Shown here piece after piece: positions 1 through 6,129 of a stretch of 12,400 nt of DNA (position 1 is its first letter; every line of letters starts with the position of its first letter). Origin of the DNA: Acidimicrobiia bacterium (GTDB lineage: Bacteria; Actinomycetota; Acidimicrobiia; Acidimicrobiales; SZUA-35). The position numbers were made by a program, and so were the translations under genes. The stretch is from positions 1-12,400 of the forward strand of contig JAOUGG010000024.1 of assembly GCA_029857855.1 (NCBI GenBank), given 5' to 3'. The notes below the pieces were generated by a model, which worked only from the letters and a program-made list of their open reading frames with translations, ran no database searches and was not told where the DNA came from.

Positions 1-1255
1 AGTCGCGTACCCGGATCTCGATGTCGAGGTTGGGGGCCAGTGCTGCCGGATCGGCGGCGAACGTGGCGGTGCCGCCGGCGGTGCTGAAACTGAACACGTC
101 GACGTCGCCGGCGGTGCTGATCAGGCCGCTGACCGAGGGGGTGTCACCGACCAGAGCCGTGGCCGTGGCCGCGGTGTCACCGTGATCGTCGGTCTTCACG
201 CCGAACCCGTTGCCGTTGGAGAGCGACGAGATGATGGCGACGTCGTCCGGTCCGTTGCCGTAGTTGGCCGAGGTGGTGTAGTTGTTGGCGTCGTAGTACT
301 CCTGTCGGCTCCACTGGCCGATGTTCACGTAGTAGGCGACGCCCATGATCGGGGCCCACGACGTCTCGCCGGAGCCATGGCCCGTGTAGTAGCCGGCGCC
401 GCTCCCGGTGCCGTCATGGGCCAACAGCATCGAGTGGCCGACCTCGTGGGTGATGGCCTCGGACACGCCGACGAACGAGGTGTTGTAGACGAAGACGGGC
501 TCATCGAGGTTGTCGTCGAACGACCCGACGTAGGCGTGGCCTCCACAACCGCAGTTGGCCCAGGTGTCGGCCGTCATCACGACCCGGACACCCCACTGGG
601 TGTCACCGCCGCCGCTGTGGCGAAGGGCCTCGACGCCGGGGTCGATGGTGGTCACGTTGACGTTCCACGGGGCGAAGTCCTCGGCCACCACCTTCCAGGA
701 ATCCTCGATGATCCGGAGCTCCTCGGCCGACCAGGTGTCGGGGTTGTCGCCGGGGCGGTTGTACGGCGGCGACACGATGGTGTTGCCGTTGTTCCAGGTT
801 GTGCCGGACGAGGTGTGTCCGTCGAAGTCGAGGTAGATGGTCTTGGCCGCGCCGGGCAGGCTGGCCAGCTGGAACTGTGGCCCGTCGGTGGACGTGGCGG
901 ACGCCGTCGTTGCTCCCGCGGTGCCGTCGGCGGCAACCTCGCCGGGAGCGAGGACGTCGAAGTAGGCCACTTCGAGATGGTCGTCGACCGTCAGTGTCGG
1001 ATCCGACAGCAGCGACGCTCGAAGTTCGGCGGCGCTCAGGCCGTACCCGGCGGCCACGGCCGCGATTCGGTCGCCGAGCTTGTTCACGGCGGCCTGACCG
1101 CGGTCGTAGCCCGTCACCGCGTTCGGGGCCGGGACGTCGAGGTTGGCGAGTCCCGGTGGTTGGTCGGGTCTCTGGGCTCCCGCCGCTGAGGCGGTGATGG
1201 CCACCATTGCCACGGCGGCCAGTACGGCCAGGGGACGGACAATATGCTTGCGCAT
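1..1255 (-). CDS. Secreted metzincin-type zinc metalloprotease (3' end outside window)
   Basis: The reading frame starts at ATG 1255-1253 behind a good ribosome site (AAGGAG, four bases upstream) and is still open at base 1, so only the first 418 residues are seen. Residues 1-27 are a Sec signal peptide (MRKH, hydrophobic core, AGA cleavage site). Residues 40-110 look like a propeptide. The catalytic domain starts near residue 135 with YLDFDGHT. The zinc site HEVGHSMLLAHD has ligands H270, H274 and H280 and catalytic E271. A Met-turn (PIMG, M304) follows, as in metzincins. From about residue 355 (DHGDTAATATAL, then VSGLISTAGDVDVFSFS) a PPC-like beta domain begins, typical of exported peptidases. 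The protein presumably degrades extracellular protein; the substrate is unknown. One oddity is that the usual glycine of HExxHxxGxxH is Leu277. Family assignment is firm, exact subfamily is not. Confidence 0.9.
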   Translation of the reverse strand, partial: MRKHIVRPLAVLAAVAMVAITASAAGAQRPDQPPGLANLDVPAPNAVTGYDRGQAAVNKLGDRIAAVAAGYGLSAAELRASLLSDPTLTVDDHLEVAYFDVLAPGEVAADGTAGATTASATSTDGPQFQLASLPGAAKTIYLDFDGHTSSGTTWNNGNTIVSPPYNRPGDNPDTWSAEELRIIEDSWKVVAEDFAPWNVNVTTIDPGVEALRHSGGGDTQWGVRVVMTADTWANCGCGGHAYVGSFDDNLDEPVFVYNTSFVGVSEAITHEVGHSMLLAHDGTGSGAGYYTGHGSGETSWAPIMGVAYYVNIGQWSRQEYYDANNYTTSANYGNGPDDVAIISSLSNGNGFGVKTDDHGDTAATATALVGDTPSVSGLISTAGDVDVFSFSTAGGTATFAADPAALAPNLDIEIRVRD

Positions 1256-1259
1256 CTGG

Positions 1260-1265
1260 CTCCTT
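1260..1265 (-). promoter_or_regulatory. Ribosome binding site of the metalloprotease
   Basis: Read on the minus strand, AAGGAG lies four bases (CCAG) before ATG 1255. This fixes the start and places the signal peptide at the very N-terminus. Confidence 0.75.
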
Positions 1266-1405
1266 CGTTGTCGACGGACCAGTGCCCTATCGGCGGGAAG
1301 GAGGGAAAACCTGTAGCCATTTCCGGGTCGAATTCACTGCACCCAGACCGGGAACGGCGTTGCAGCGGCCCCCACGCCGCGATCAATGCCCGGGGCAAAA
1401 AGGAG

Positions 1406-1449
1406 CGACGCCCCCGGAGGTCAACTTACGTTGACTCCCGGAGGCGTCG
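1406..1449 (-). terminator. 20-bp imperfect hairpin followed by a T run on the minus strand, in the protease leader
   Basis: Two 20-base arms (1406-1425 and 1430-1449) flank a four-base loop. Seventeen positions are Watson-Crick pairs. On the minus strand two of the other three become G-U pairs, leaving one mismatch, so the structure is more stable there. The minus strand continues CTCCTTTTTG, a five-T tail, as in an intrinsic terminator. No gene lies just upstream on that strand. It is therefore either an attenuator in the protease 5' leader (about 150 bases before its start) or a block to antisense transcription. Confidence 0.55.
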
Positions 1450-1592
1450 TAGGTTCGAAGCAGGATCCACCACTATCGATCTTCTCAGGTGTACTGTGAG
1501 TTTCGATAGTTTTCCACTGCCCGTCGAGCCAAGGCCCGGCGGGCAGTTTCCATTTCGGGTGCCCGATGCCGACCCGAAGGTTGGCGGTGGGC

Positions 1593-1654
1593 TTCGACCG
1601 CCCCGGCCCGAAAGCCGGTTTGGTTCGACCACCCCGGTCCGAGGACCGGAGTGG
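1593..1654 (+). repeat. Tandem duplication of a 31-base hairpin unit
   Basis: Units 1593-1623 and 1624-1654 both start TTCGACC and align without gaps over 31 bases, with few substitutions. One substitution pair, C to T in the left arm and G to A in the right arm, swaps a C-G pair for a T-A pair and keeps the stem (GGC/GCC becomes GGT/ACC). Pairing has therefore been kept while the sequence changed. Confidence 0.65.
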
Positions 1655-1828
1655 TATCCGACCGTCTGTTCGGCTCCCCCCGCTCTCCGTGCTCCGAGGA
1701 ACACATCGATCGAGCTGCCCTCGCACTCCGCCGCTCCGAGGAGCCGCTTCGTTCGAGGTGGTCCCGTGCCCCGCTGCTCCGAAGAGCGGCGTTGCAGGTT
1801 GGGACCTGGAGCGGAACCGACGAGGTTT

Positions 1829-1870
1829 GTGTGGTGATCGGGTGGGCCGAAGCCCATCTGACTACCGCAC
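1829..1870 (+). ncRNA. 19-position hairpin with CGAA loop
   Basis: Bases 1829-1847 pair with 1852-1870 around the loop CGAA (1848-1851). Eighteen of 19 positions pair, four of them G-U on the plus strand, with one A-C mismatch. After two mismatches three more pairs follow (1824-1826 with 1873-1875). It is the strongest single element of the surrounding hairpin array. Confidence 0.6.
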
Positions 1871-2040
1871 CTACCAGCGGATCTGCTTCTCCCAGCCGGG
1901 CTGTTTCACCGATTTGGGTTCGACGTCCGTTTCGTTCCGGTTGCCCGGATCTCGACTTCCGTTTCCCCCTCGGATCACCAGCCGGTGACTGAGTGATTTG
2001 CATCATTGCACCAGCGCCACAGAGGGGTCAAGGGCTTTTT

Positions 2041-2128
2041 CGAAATCCCCAGGGTTGTCCACCGGATTTCTTCGATACCCCCAAAATTTCTCTGTTCATC
2101 CACCGGTTGTCCACCCGAAATTCACAGG
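2041..2128. repeat. DnaA-box-like repeats and inverted repeat before the GGDEF-EAL gene
   Basis: TTGTCCACC occurs at 2055-2063 and 2107-2115, one base from the actinobacterial DnaA box TTGTCCACA. A looser relative, TCATCCACC, is at 2096-2104. GAAATCC (2042-2048) and GGATTTC (2064-2070) form an inverted repeat around the first box. The stretch is locally A/T-richer than the genes. It is formally open in the frame of the downstream gene, but its composition is unlike coding sequence. Confidence 0.4.
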
Positions 2129-2152
2129 CACGCGGTCAAGAACATCCGTCGA

Positions 2153-4153
2153 GTGGACGATCACGACAAGGTGATCAATCGTGTCGGTCGTCGATCGGCG
2201 GGAGCCTCGTCGATACCGGCCGAGGCTCAGGCTTCCGTCGAGGAGTACCTGCTTCGTGACCGCGGGGTCACCGCCTTGATCGGCACCGTTCTCGCCGCCG
2301 TCTCCACGTGCGTGCTCCTCTGGCACAGCGTTTCACGGTGGCGTCTGGTCCCCTGGGCCGTGGCGCTCGTTGTGAGCGGAGCGGCGATGGTTGCGGTTGT
2401 CGGTGGCGAGCGGTTCCACCGCCCCGTCGATCGTCACGGCTCGCCGTGGTCCATCAACCTCTGTGCCGCCTCCGCGGGACTGGTGCTCGGATCGCTGGTC
2501 TGGGTCGGATCGGCCTCGCTGGACGTCGGTACGACTCGCATGATGATCGTGGCACTCCTCATGGCGATGTCGGCCGGTGCGGTTGCCGGTCGGGCCGCCG
2601 TCACCGGCCAGGGGGCCTGGACGTTCGTTCCCATGGCGGTCGTGGCCGTATCGGGTTTCGTGGCCACCGGACATGGGATGCTGGCCGTCTGCCTGACCGC
2701 CTATGCGGCGTTCATGATCAAGAACCTGCACGAAACGTCGGGGATGCTGCTCGAGGTCGTCCTTCTGCGTGGACAGGCCAAACACGACGCTGCCGCCGCA
2801 GAACGGGCGGCCGGTCAGGACCCGTTGACCGGTCTGCTGAACCGCTCCGCCCTCAAGGCGTTCGACTCGGATTCGACGGGTCACCGAACGACGGCGTTCT
2901 TCGTCGATCTCGATCACTTCAAGGCCGTCAACGACCGCTTCGGCCACGCCGTCGGGGACGAGCTGCTGGTGGCGGTCGCCGAACGAATTCGTCGTGTGGC
3001 CCGCAGGGAAGATGTGGTGGCTCGACTCGGAGGCGACGAGTTCCTCGTTCTCTCCGATTCGCCGGACGACGAGGCCGCCCACGACGCGGTGGCCCAACGC
3101 ATCATCGACGAGCTCGGGAAACCGTTCTCCGTACGGGAACACGAGATCTCCATCTCCGCCAGCGTCGGCGTGGCCGTTTCCGCCGACGATGCGGAAGTCG
3201 ATGTCGAGGACCTGCAGCGGCAGGCCGACCATGCCCTCTACCTCGCCAAGCGCGAAGGTCGAAGCCAGTCCGTCCGGTTCGACGACGATCTGAAATCGAA
3301 GGTGGCCGACGAGGCCGAACTGGCCGCGGCGATCAGTGAGGCACTCGCCCGCAAGGAGTTTCGGGCTTGGGGTCAGCCCGTCATCGACGTGGCCACCGGC
3401 CGGCCGATGGCGATCGAACTGCTCGCCCGCTGGCACCGTCCGTCGGGATCGGTCGAGCTGCCCGGCGACTTTCTCCCCTCCCTGCGCGATCAGGGTCTCC
3501 TGGCTCAACTCTCGTTGCGGATGCTCGACGAGATGGCGTCCCTGCTCGACGTCCTGGCTGTCAACCCGGCCCTGTCGCGGCTCCGAGTCTCGCTCAACGT
3601 CTCCGCTCGGCAGTTGCTCGACGAGACCTTCGTCGGTGATCTCCGGACAATGATCGCCGACGGTCGAATCGAGCCGTCACGCATTCTCATCGAACTGACC
3701 GACTCGGACGCCGTGTGGCTGGCCGACGATGTCCTTCACAGCCTGCGACGGATGGCCGAGCTCGGCATCGGTCTCATTGTCGACGACTTCGGGCAGGATC
3801 GGCTGTCGGTCAGCCCTCTACTCGAGCTGCCCATCACCGCAGTGAAGTTGAGCGGCGACTTCGTCGCCCAGGTCGCGACCGGCGAACGCCCGAAGCGGCA
3901 TCTGGAGGCGCTGGTCGGGCTCTGTCGAACGCTGGGTGTGACGCCGGTGGCCAAGGGCGTCGAGCACCCCGAGGTCCATCGGGAGCTGACCGCGTGCGGC
4001 GTGACCTGGGTGCAGGGCTACCTCTACTGCAAGCCCTTGCCGCTCGAGGACCTTGGTCGGTGGCTTCGTCATGATGATTCGGAGCGCAGCAGTTCGACGA
4101 GGGCGTCGACCGTCGACTCGTCGACCTCCTTCAGCGGGGCCAAACGCCCGTAA
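2153..4153 (+). CDS. Six-helix membrane GGDEF-EAL protein; active-looking cyclase, degenerate EAL
   Basis: It probably makes cyclic di-GMP from two GTP at the inner membrane. The frame is open from a TTG at 2006, but the first 49 codons look non-coding, so GTG 2153 is my start (666 aa); GTG 2171 is an alternative. None has a strong ribosome site. Residues about 39-200 hold six hydrophobic helices with no recognised sensor fold. The GGDEF domain follows (QDPLTGLLNR, VDLDHFKAVNDRFGH), with intact GGDEF at 293-297 and an RxxD inhibitory site at R284-D287. In the EAL domain the signature reads ELL (E422). N482, E514, D544-D545, K565 and QGY are kept, but TES is TDS (D517), KID is KLS (S567) and AEGVE is AKGVE (K601). 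Phosphodiesterase activity is therefore doubtful. The Ser/Thr-rich C-terminal tail overlaps the convergent neighbour by 85 bases. Confidence 0.9.
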   Translation: MDDHDKVINRVGRRSAGASSIPAEAQASVEEYLLRDRGVTALIGTVLAAVSTCVLLWHSVSRWRLVPWAVALVVSGAAMVAVVGGERFHRPVDRHGSPWSINLCAASAGLVLGSLVWVGSASLDVGTTRMMIVALLMAMSAGAVAGRAAVTGQGAWTFVPMAVVAVSGFVATGHGMLAVCLTAYAAFMIKNLHETSGMLLEVVLLRGQAKHDAAAAERAAGQDPLTGLLNRSALKAFDSDSTGHRTTAFFVDLDHFKAVNDRFGHAVGDELLVAVAERIRRVARREDVVARLGGDEFLVLSDSPDDEAAHDAVAQRIIDELGKPFSVREHEISISASVGVAVSADDAEVDVEDLQRQADHALYLAKREGRSQSVRFDDDLKSKVADEAELAAAISEALARKEFRAWGQPVIDVATGRPMAIELLARWHRPSGSVELPGDFLPSLRDQGLLAQLSLRMLDEMASLLDVLAVNPALSRLRVSLNVSARQLLDETFVGDLRTMIADGRIEPSRILIELTDSDAVWLADDVLHSLRRMAELGIGLIVDDFGQDRLSVSPLLELPITAVKLSGDFVAQVATGERPKRHLEALVGLCRTLGVTPVAKGVEHPEVHRELTACGVTWVQGYLYCKPLPLEDLGRWLRHDDSERSSSTRASTVDSSTSFSGAKRP

Positions 4154-4902
4154 GTCTCGGCCGCCGCGGTCCAGAATCCGGCGGGAAGTCCGATGTCGGC
4201 GAACGTCGACGCGATCTCGGTCATCTCGCCGGTGAACCGCCACGCCTTGGGGCCGACAGCGGCGGCGGTGCGTTGCACCCGCTCGCCGAGGCCGGGCTGG
4301 GACAGGTCCCACTCCCGTTCGAGGTCGTCGCCGACGCCCATGGCGTCGGCCCCGGCGACGATGGTGGCCAGCAGCGCCGCCGATCCCTTGGTCCAGGCTG
4401 CGTAGGTCATCTTGAGTGCCGAGGCGGCGCCGATGTCACCGTCGATCACCCGGGCGTCGAGCTCGGACCCCGACCACAGGGCGGCGACGTCGTGAGGGTC
4501 GTCGCCGCGGCCGGAGAGGTAGAGGCGGGTTGTGCCCGGTTCGGTCGGTGGCGGTCCGATGATCCCTCCGTCAATGAACCGGTCGAACCGTCGACCGATC
4601 CGGCGGGCCTTCGTCGGGGCGATGGCGTTCGCATCGACGTAGACACCATCGAAGCCGGCGGAGGCCACGTGATCGGCGACCGAGTCGGCGGCCGACGGAG
4701 GACAGATCGACACGACGATGTCGGCTCGAGCCACCGCAGCCCCGAGTGTCTCGACCGCCTCCAGACCCTCACGTTCGGCTCTCGCCGTCGTGGCGTCGGA
4801 GCGACTGTCGGGCAACCAGAGTCTTCGCCCGGCGCCTCGACACGAGCCCGCGAGCCGCGCTCCCATCGCCCCGGGATGGAGGAACAGAACGTCGGCGGCC
4901 AT
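4069..4902 (-). CDS. NAD(P)-dependent beta-hydroxyacid dehydrogenase-like oxidoreductase with DUF1932-type C-terminus
   Basis: 277 residues. The N-terminus (FLHPGAMGARLA, residues 7-18) is a Rossmann fold of the 6-phosphogluconate/3-hydroxyisobutyrate dehydrogenase kind. DANAIAPTKA (90-99) and DGGIIGPPP (111-119) are the matching substrate-side motifs. The C-terminal half begins IGAASALKMTYAAWTKG; K164 sits where the catalytic lysine of the family lies. KMTYAAWTKG is typical of the DUF1932 domain found in this subgroup. It should reduce or oxidise a small hydroxy acid in the cytoplasm; the substrate is unknown. The start ATG 4902 has no ribosome site but has TACCCT seven bases upstream, suggesting a leaderless message. 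It is divergent from the racemase gene (41 bases apart), so both may act on related amino- or hydroxy-acids, though that is inference. Confidence 0.85.
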   Translation of the reverse strand: MAADVLFLHPGAMGARLAGSCRGAGRRLWLPDSRSDATTARAEREGLEAVETLGAAVARADIVVSICPPSAADSVADHVASAGFDGVYVDANAIAPTKARRIGRRFDRFIDGGIIGPPPTEPGTTRLYLSGRGDDPHDVAALWSGSELDARVIDGDIGAASALKMTYAAWTKGSAALLATIVAGADAMGVGDDLEREWDLSQPGLGERVQRTAAAVGPKAWRFTGEMTEIASTFADIGLPAGFWTAAAETYGRLAPLKEVDESTVDALVELLRSESS

Positions 4903-4909
4903 GAGGTCG

Positions 4910-4935
4910 AGGGTAGATCGTCGTTGCAGTAAGGT
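4910..4935. promoter_or_regulatory. Back-to-back -10 boxes of the divergent dehydrogenase and racemase genes
   Basis: On the minus strand TACCCT (4915 to 4910) ends seven bases before ATG 4902. On the plus strand TAAGGT (4930-4935) ends eight bases before ATG 4944. Both fit TANNNT boxes of leaderless actinobacterial transcripts. No clear -35 was found for either. Confidence 0.45.
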
Positions 4936-4943
4936 CCCAACCT

Positions 4944-5993
4944 ATGGATCAAGCAGTCAGCGGCGGCGGGCCCCCCGTTCCCCGGCGCCTCACCGTCAGT
5001 ACGGTCGACTACCACACCGCCGGTGAGCCGTACCGGATCGTGGTCGGCGGGGTCGCGCCACTGTCGGGCGAAACGGTGCTCGACAAACGGTCCGACGCCA
5101 TCCACCGGCTCGACCACGTGCGCCGATTTCTCGTGAACGAGCCACGAGGTCACGCCGACATGTACGGCTGCTTCGTGACCGCGCCGGATGACGACACCGC
5201 CGAGTTCGGCATGGTGTTCTTCCACAAGGACGGCTTCTCGACGGCGTGTGGTCACGGCACCATCGCCGGCGCGACCTGGGCGATCGACAACGGGGTGGTC
5301 GCCGTTCCGGCGGGCGCTGAGGTCACCCGATTCAAGCTCGATGTGCCGTCCGGCCGCCTTGCGGTCGAGGCCGACCTGGTCGACGGGCGGGTCGGTGAGG
5401 TGCGCTTCACCAACGTGGCCGCCGCTGTCCGGGCCGACGACGTTGCCGTTCGCCTCGACGACGGCACGGAGGTCGAGGTCGCCGTCGCCTACGGAGGGGC
5501 ACACTACGCCGTGTTGGCGGCCTCCGACGTCGGTCTGGCGGTGGAGCCTGTCCATGTCGACGACTTCGTGCGCCTCGGCCGGGCCATCAAGGCGGCCTTG
5601 GTCGGGCATCCGGCCACGGTGCATCCCACCGATGAGCGCCTGTCGGGCCTCTACGGGGTGATCTTCTTCGACGACGACCCGGCCGCGGGTGTCGCCGGCG
5701 CGGCGCTTCGGCAGCGCAACATCACCGTGTTCGCCGACGGCGAGGTCGACCGCTCACCCTGCGGCTCGGGCACGTCGGCCCGCCTGGCCGTGCTCCATCA
5801 CCAGGGAGCGCTCGATGTCGGCGAGATCCTGTCCCATCGAGGCATCGCCGGCGGCCTGTTCGCCGGTCGGGTCGTTTCGACGGGTGCCGACGGGGTGGTG
5901 ACCCAGATCGGCGGCCGGGCCTCGCTGAGTGGCTATCACACCTTCGTGCTCGAACCCGACGACGAACTCGGCCTCGGGTTCCAGCTCCGCTGA
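4944..5993 (+). CDS. Proline racemase / 4-hydroxyproline epimerase family protein
   Basis: 349 residues, close to the usual length of the family. It inverts the alpha carbon of proline or 4-hydroxyproline with two cysteines acting as acid and base, without cofactor. Both are present: C102 in TACGHGTIA and C273 in DRSPCGSGTSA. Members that are trans-3-hydroxyproline dehydratases have Thr in place of the second Cys, so an epimerase or racemase is more likely. Other family features are VDYHTAGEP near the N-terminus, FLVNEPRGHADMYG, and the C-terminal SGYHTFVLEPDDELG. The start ATG 4944 fits a TANNNT -10 box eight bases upstream. The divergent hydroxyacid-dehydrogenase-like gene may belong to the same pathway, for example hydroxyproline or other imino acid breakdown. 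A terminator-like hairpin follows the stop. Proline versus hydroxyproline cannot be decided here. Confidence 0.92.
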   Translation: MDQAVSGGGPPVPRRLTVSTVDYHTAGEPYRIVVGGVAPLSGETVLDKRSDAIHRLDHVRRFLVNEPRGHADMYGCFVTAPDDDTAEFGMVFFHKDGFSTACGHGTIAGATWAIDNGVVAVPAGAEVTRFKLDVPSGRLAVEADLVDGRVGEVRFTNVAAAVRADDVAVRLDDGTEVEVAVAYGGAHYAVLAASDVGLAVEPVHVDDFVRLGRAIKAALVGHPATVHPTDERLSGLYGVIFFDDDPAAGVAGAALRQRNITVFADGEVDRSPCGSGTSARLAVLHHQGALDVGEILSHRGIAGGLFAGRVVSTGADGVVTQIGGRASLSGYHTFVLEPDDELGLGFQLR

Positions 5994-6040
5994 CCCGGGA
6001 CGCCGGGTGGTACGGCGTCAGGGATTTCAGCACATTTTTT
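5993..6040 (+). terminator. Terminator-like hairpin after the racemase gene
   Basis: GACGCCG (5999-6005) and CGGCGTC (6013-6019) form a perfect seven-base stem with a seven-base loop. A run of six T lies at 6035-6040, fifteen bases after the stem, which is further than normal. ACCCGG (5993-5998) and CCGGGT (6003-6008) form an alternative stem that excludes the first. Confidence 0.5.
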
Positions 6041-6050
6041 CCGAGGGGAG

Positions 6051-6076
6051 GGAACCGAACGGTCGAGTTCGACGTT
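6051..6076 (+). promoter_or_regulatory. ECF-type promoter upstream of the sigma factor gene
   Basis: GGAACC (6051-6056) and CGTT (6073-6076) are 16 bases apart, the classic -35/-10 layout of ECF sigma promoters. A GTCGA-GT-TCGAC palindrome (6062-6073) fills the spacer. Transcription would start near 6083. The likely reader is the sigma factor encoded just downstream, acting on its own gene. A TATAAA at 6091-6096 is an additional -10 candidate. Confidence 0.5.
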
Positions 6077-6111
6077 TAGCGGCCATGATGTATAAACCGG
6101 CCATCGCTGCC

Positions 6112-6120
6112 GGAGGAAGG
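6112..6120 (+). promoter_or_regulatory. Ribosome binding site of the sigma factor gene
   Basis: GGAGGAAGG lies nine bases before ATG 6130 and favours that start over ATG 6085 or 6088 in the same frame. Confidence 0.6.
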
Positions 6121-6129
6121 TTTCCGCTC

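Larger units (their letters stand above)
1472..1990 (+). ncRNA. Candidate structured RNA: array of hairpins upstream of the GGDEF-EAL gene
   Basis: No reading frame here looks like a real protein, but stems follow each other densely. Stems are at 1472-1510, 1516-1547, 1561-1592, 1596-1625, 1628-1655, 1689-1704, 1719-1758, 1772-1791 (inside an outer GGTCCC/GGGACC pair, 1760-1765 with 1801-1806) and 1829-1870. Seven have CGAA or CGAG loops. Across the stems from 1516 to 1870 I count 11 G-U pairs if read as plus-strand RNA, against 5 positions that would become G-U on the minus strand, so plus is favoured. TCACCG (1906-1911) could pair with CGGTGA (1983-1988) to close the 3' part. The 3' neighbour is the GGDEF-EAL gene, so this may be its leader or a separate RNA. 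I see no clear promoter, and no match to the GEMM-I c-di-GMP riboswitch. The ends are guesses. Confidence 0.5.

Noticed and set aside
1451..1473. GGTTCGAAG followed by CCACCA, like a tRNA or tmRNA 3' end
   Set aside because: The bases flanking the loop do not pair as a T arm, and no matching acceptor stem or anticodon arm was found on either side.
1244..1857. Overlapping open frames on both strands (197, 143, 173 and 140 codons)
   Set aside because: Their products are Arg/Pro/Ser-rich with no motif, several frames overlap at once, and no ribosome site fits. Long open frames are common by chance at this GC content; the DNA is better explained by hairpins.
1472..2010. c-di-GMP riboswitch (GEMM-I) before the GGDEF gene
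   Set aside because: The conserved aptamer cores of this class are not visible, although the position would fit. A formal Rfam search could overturn this.
2041..2128. Chromosomal origin of replication
   Set aside because: Only two good DnaA-like boxes, and no dnaA, dnaN, rpmH or recF next to them.
2006..2152. N-terminal extension of the GGDEF-EAL protein from TTG 2006
   Set aside because: There is no ribosome site, the residues are unlike the rest of the protein, the DNA is A/T-richer and it carries repeats. Kept only as an alternative start.
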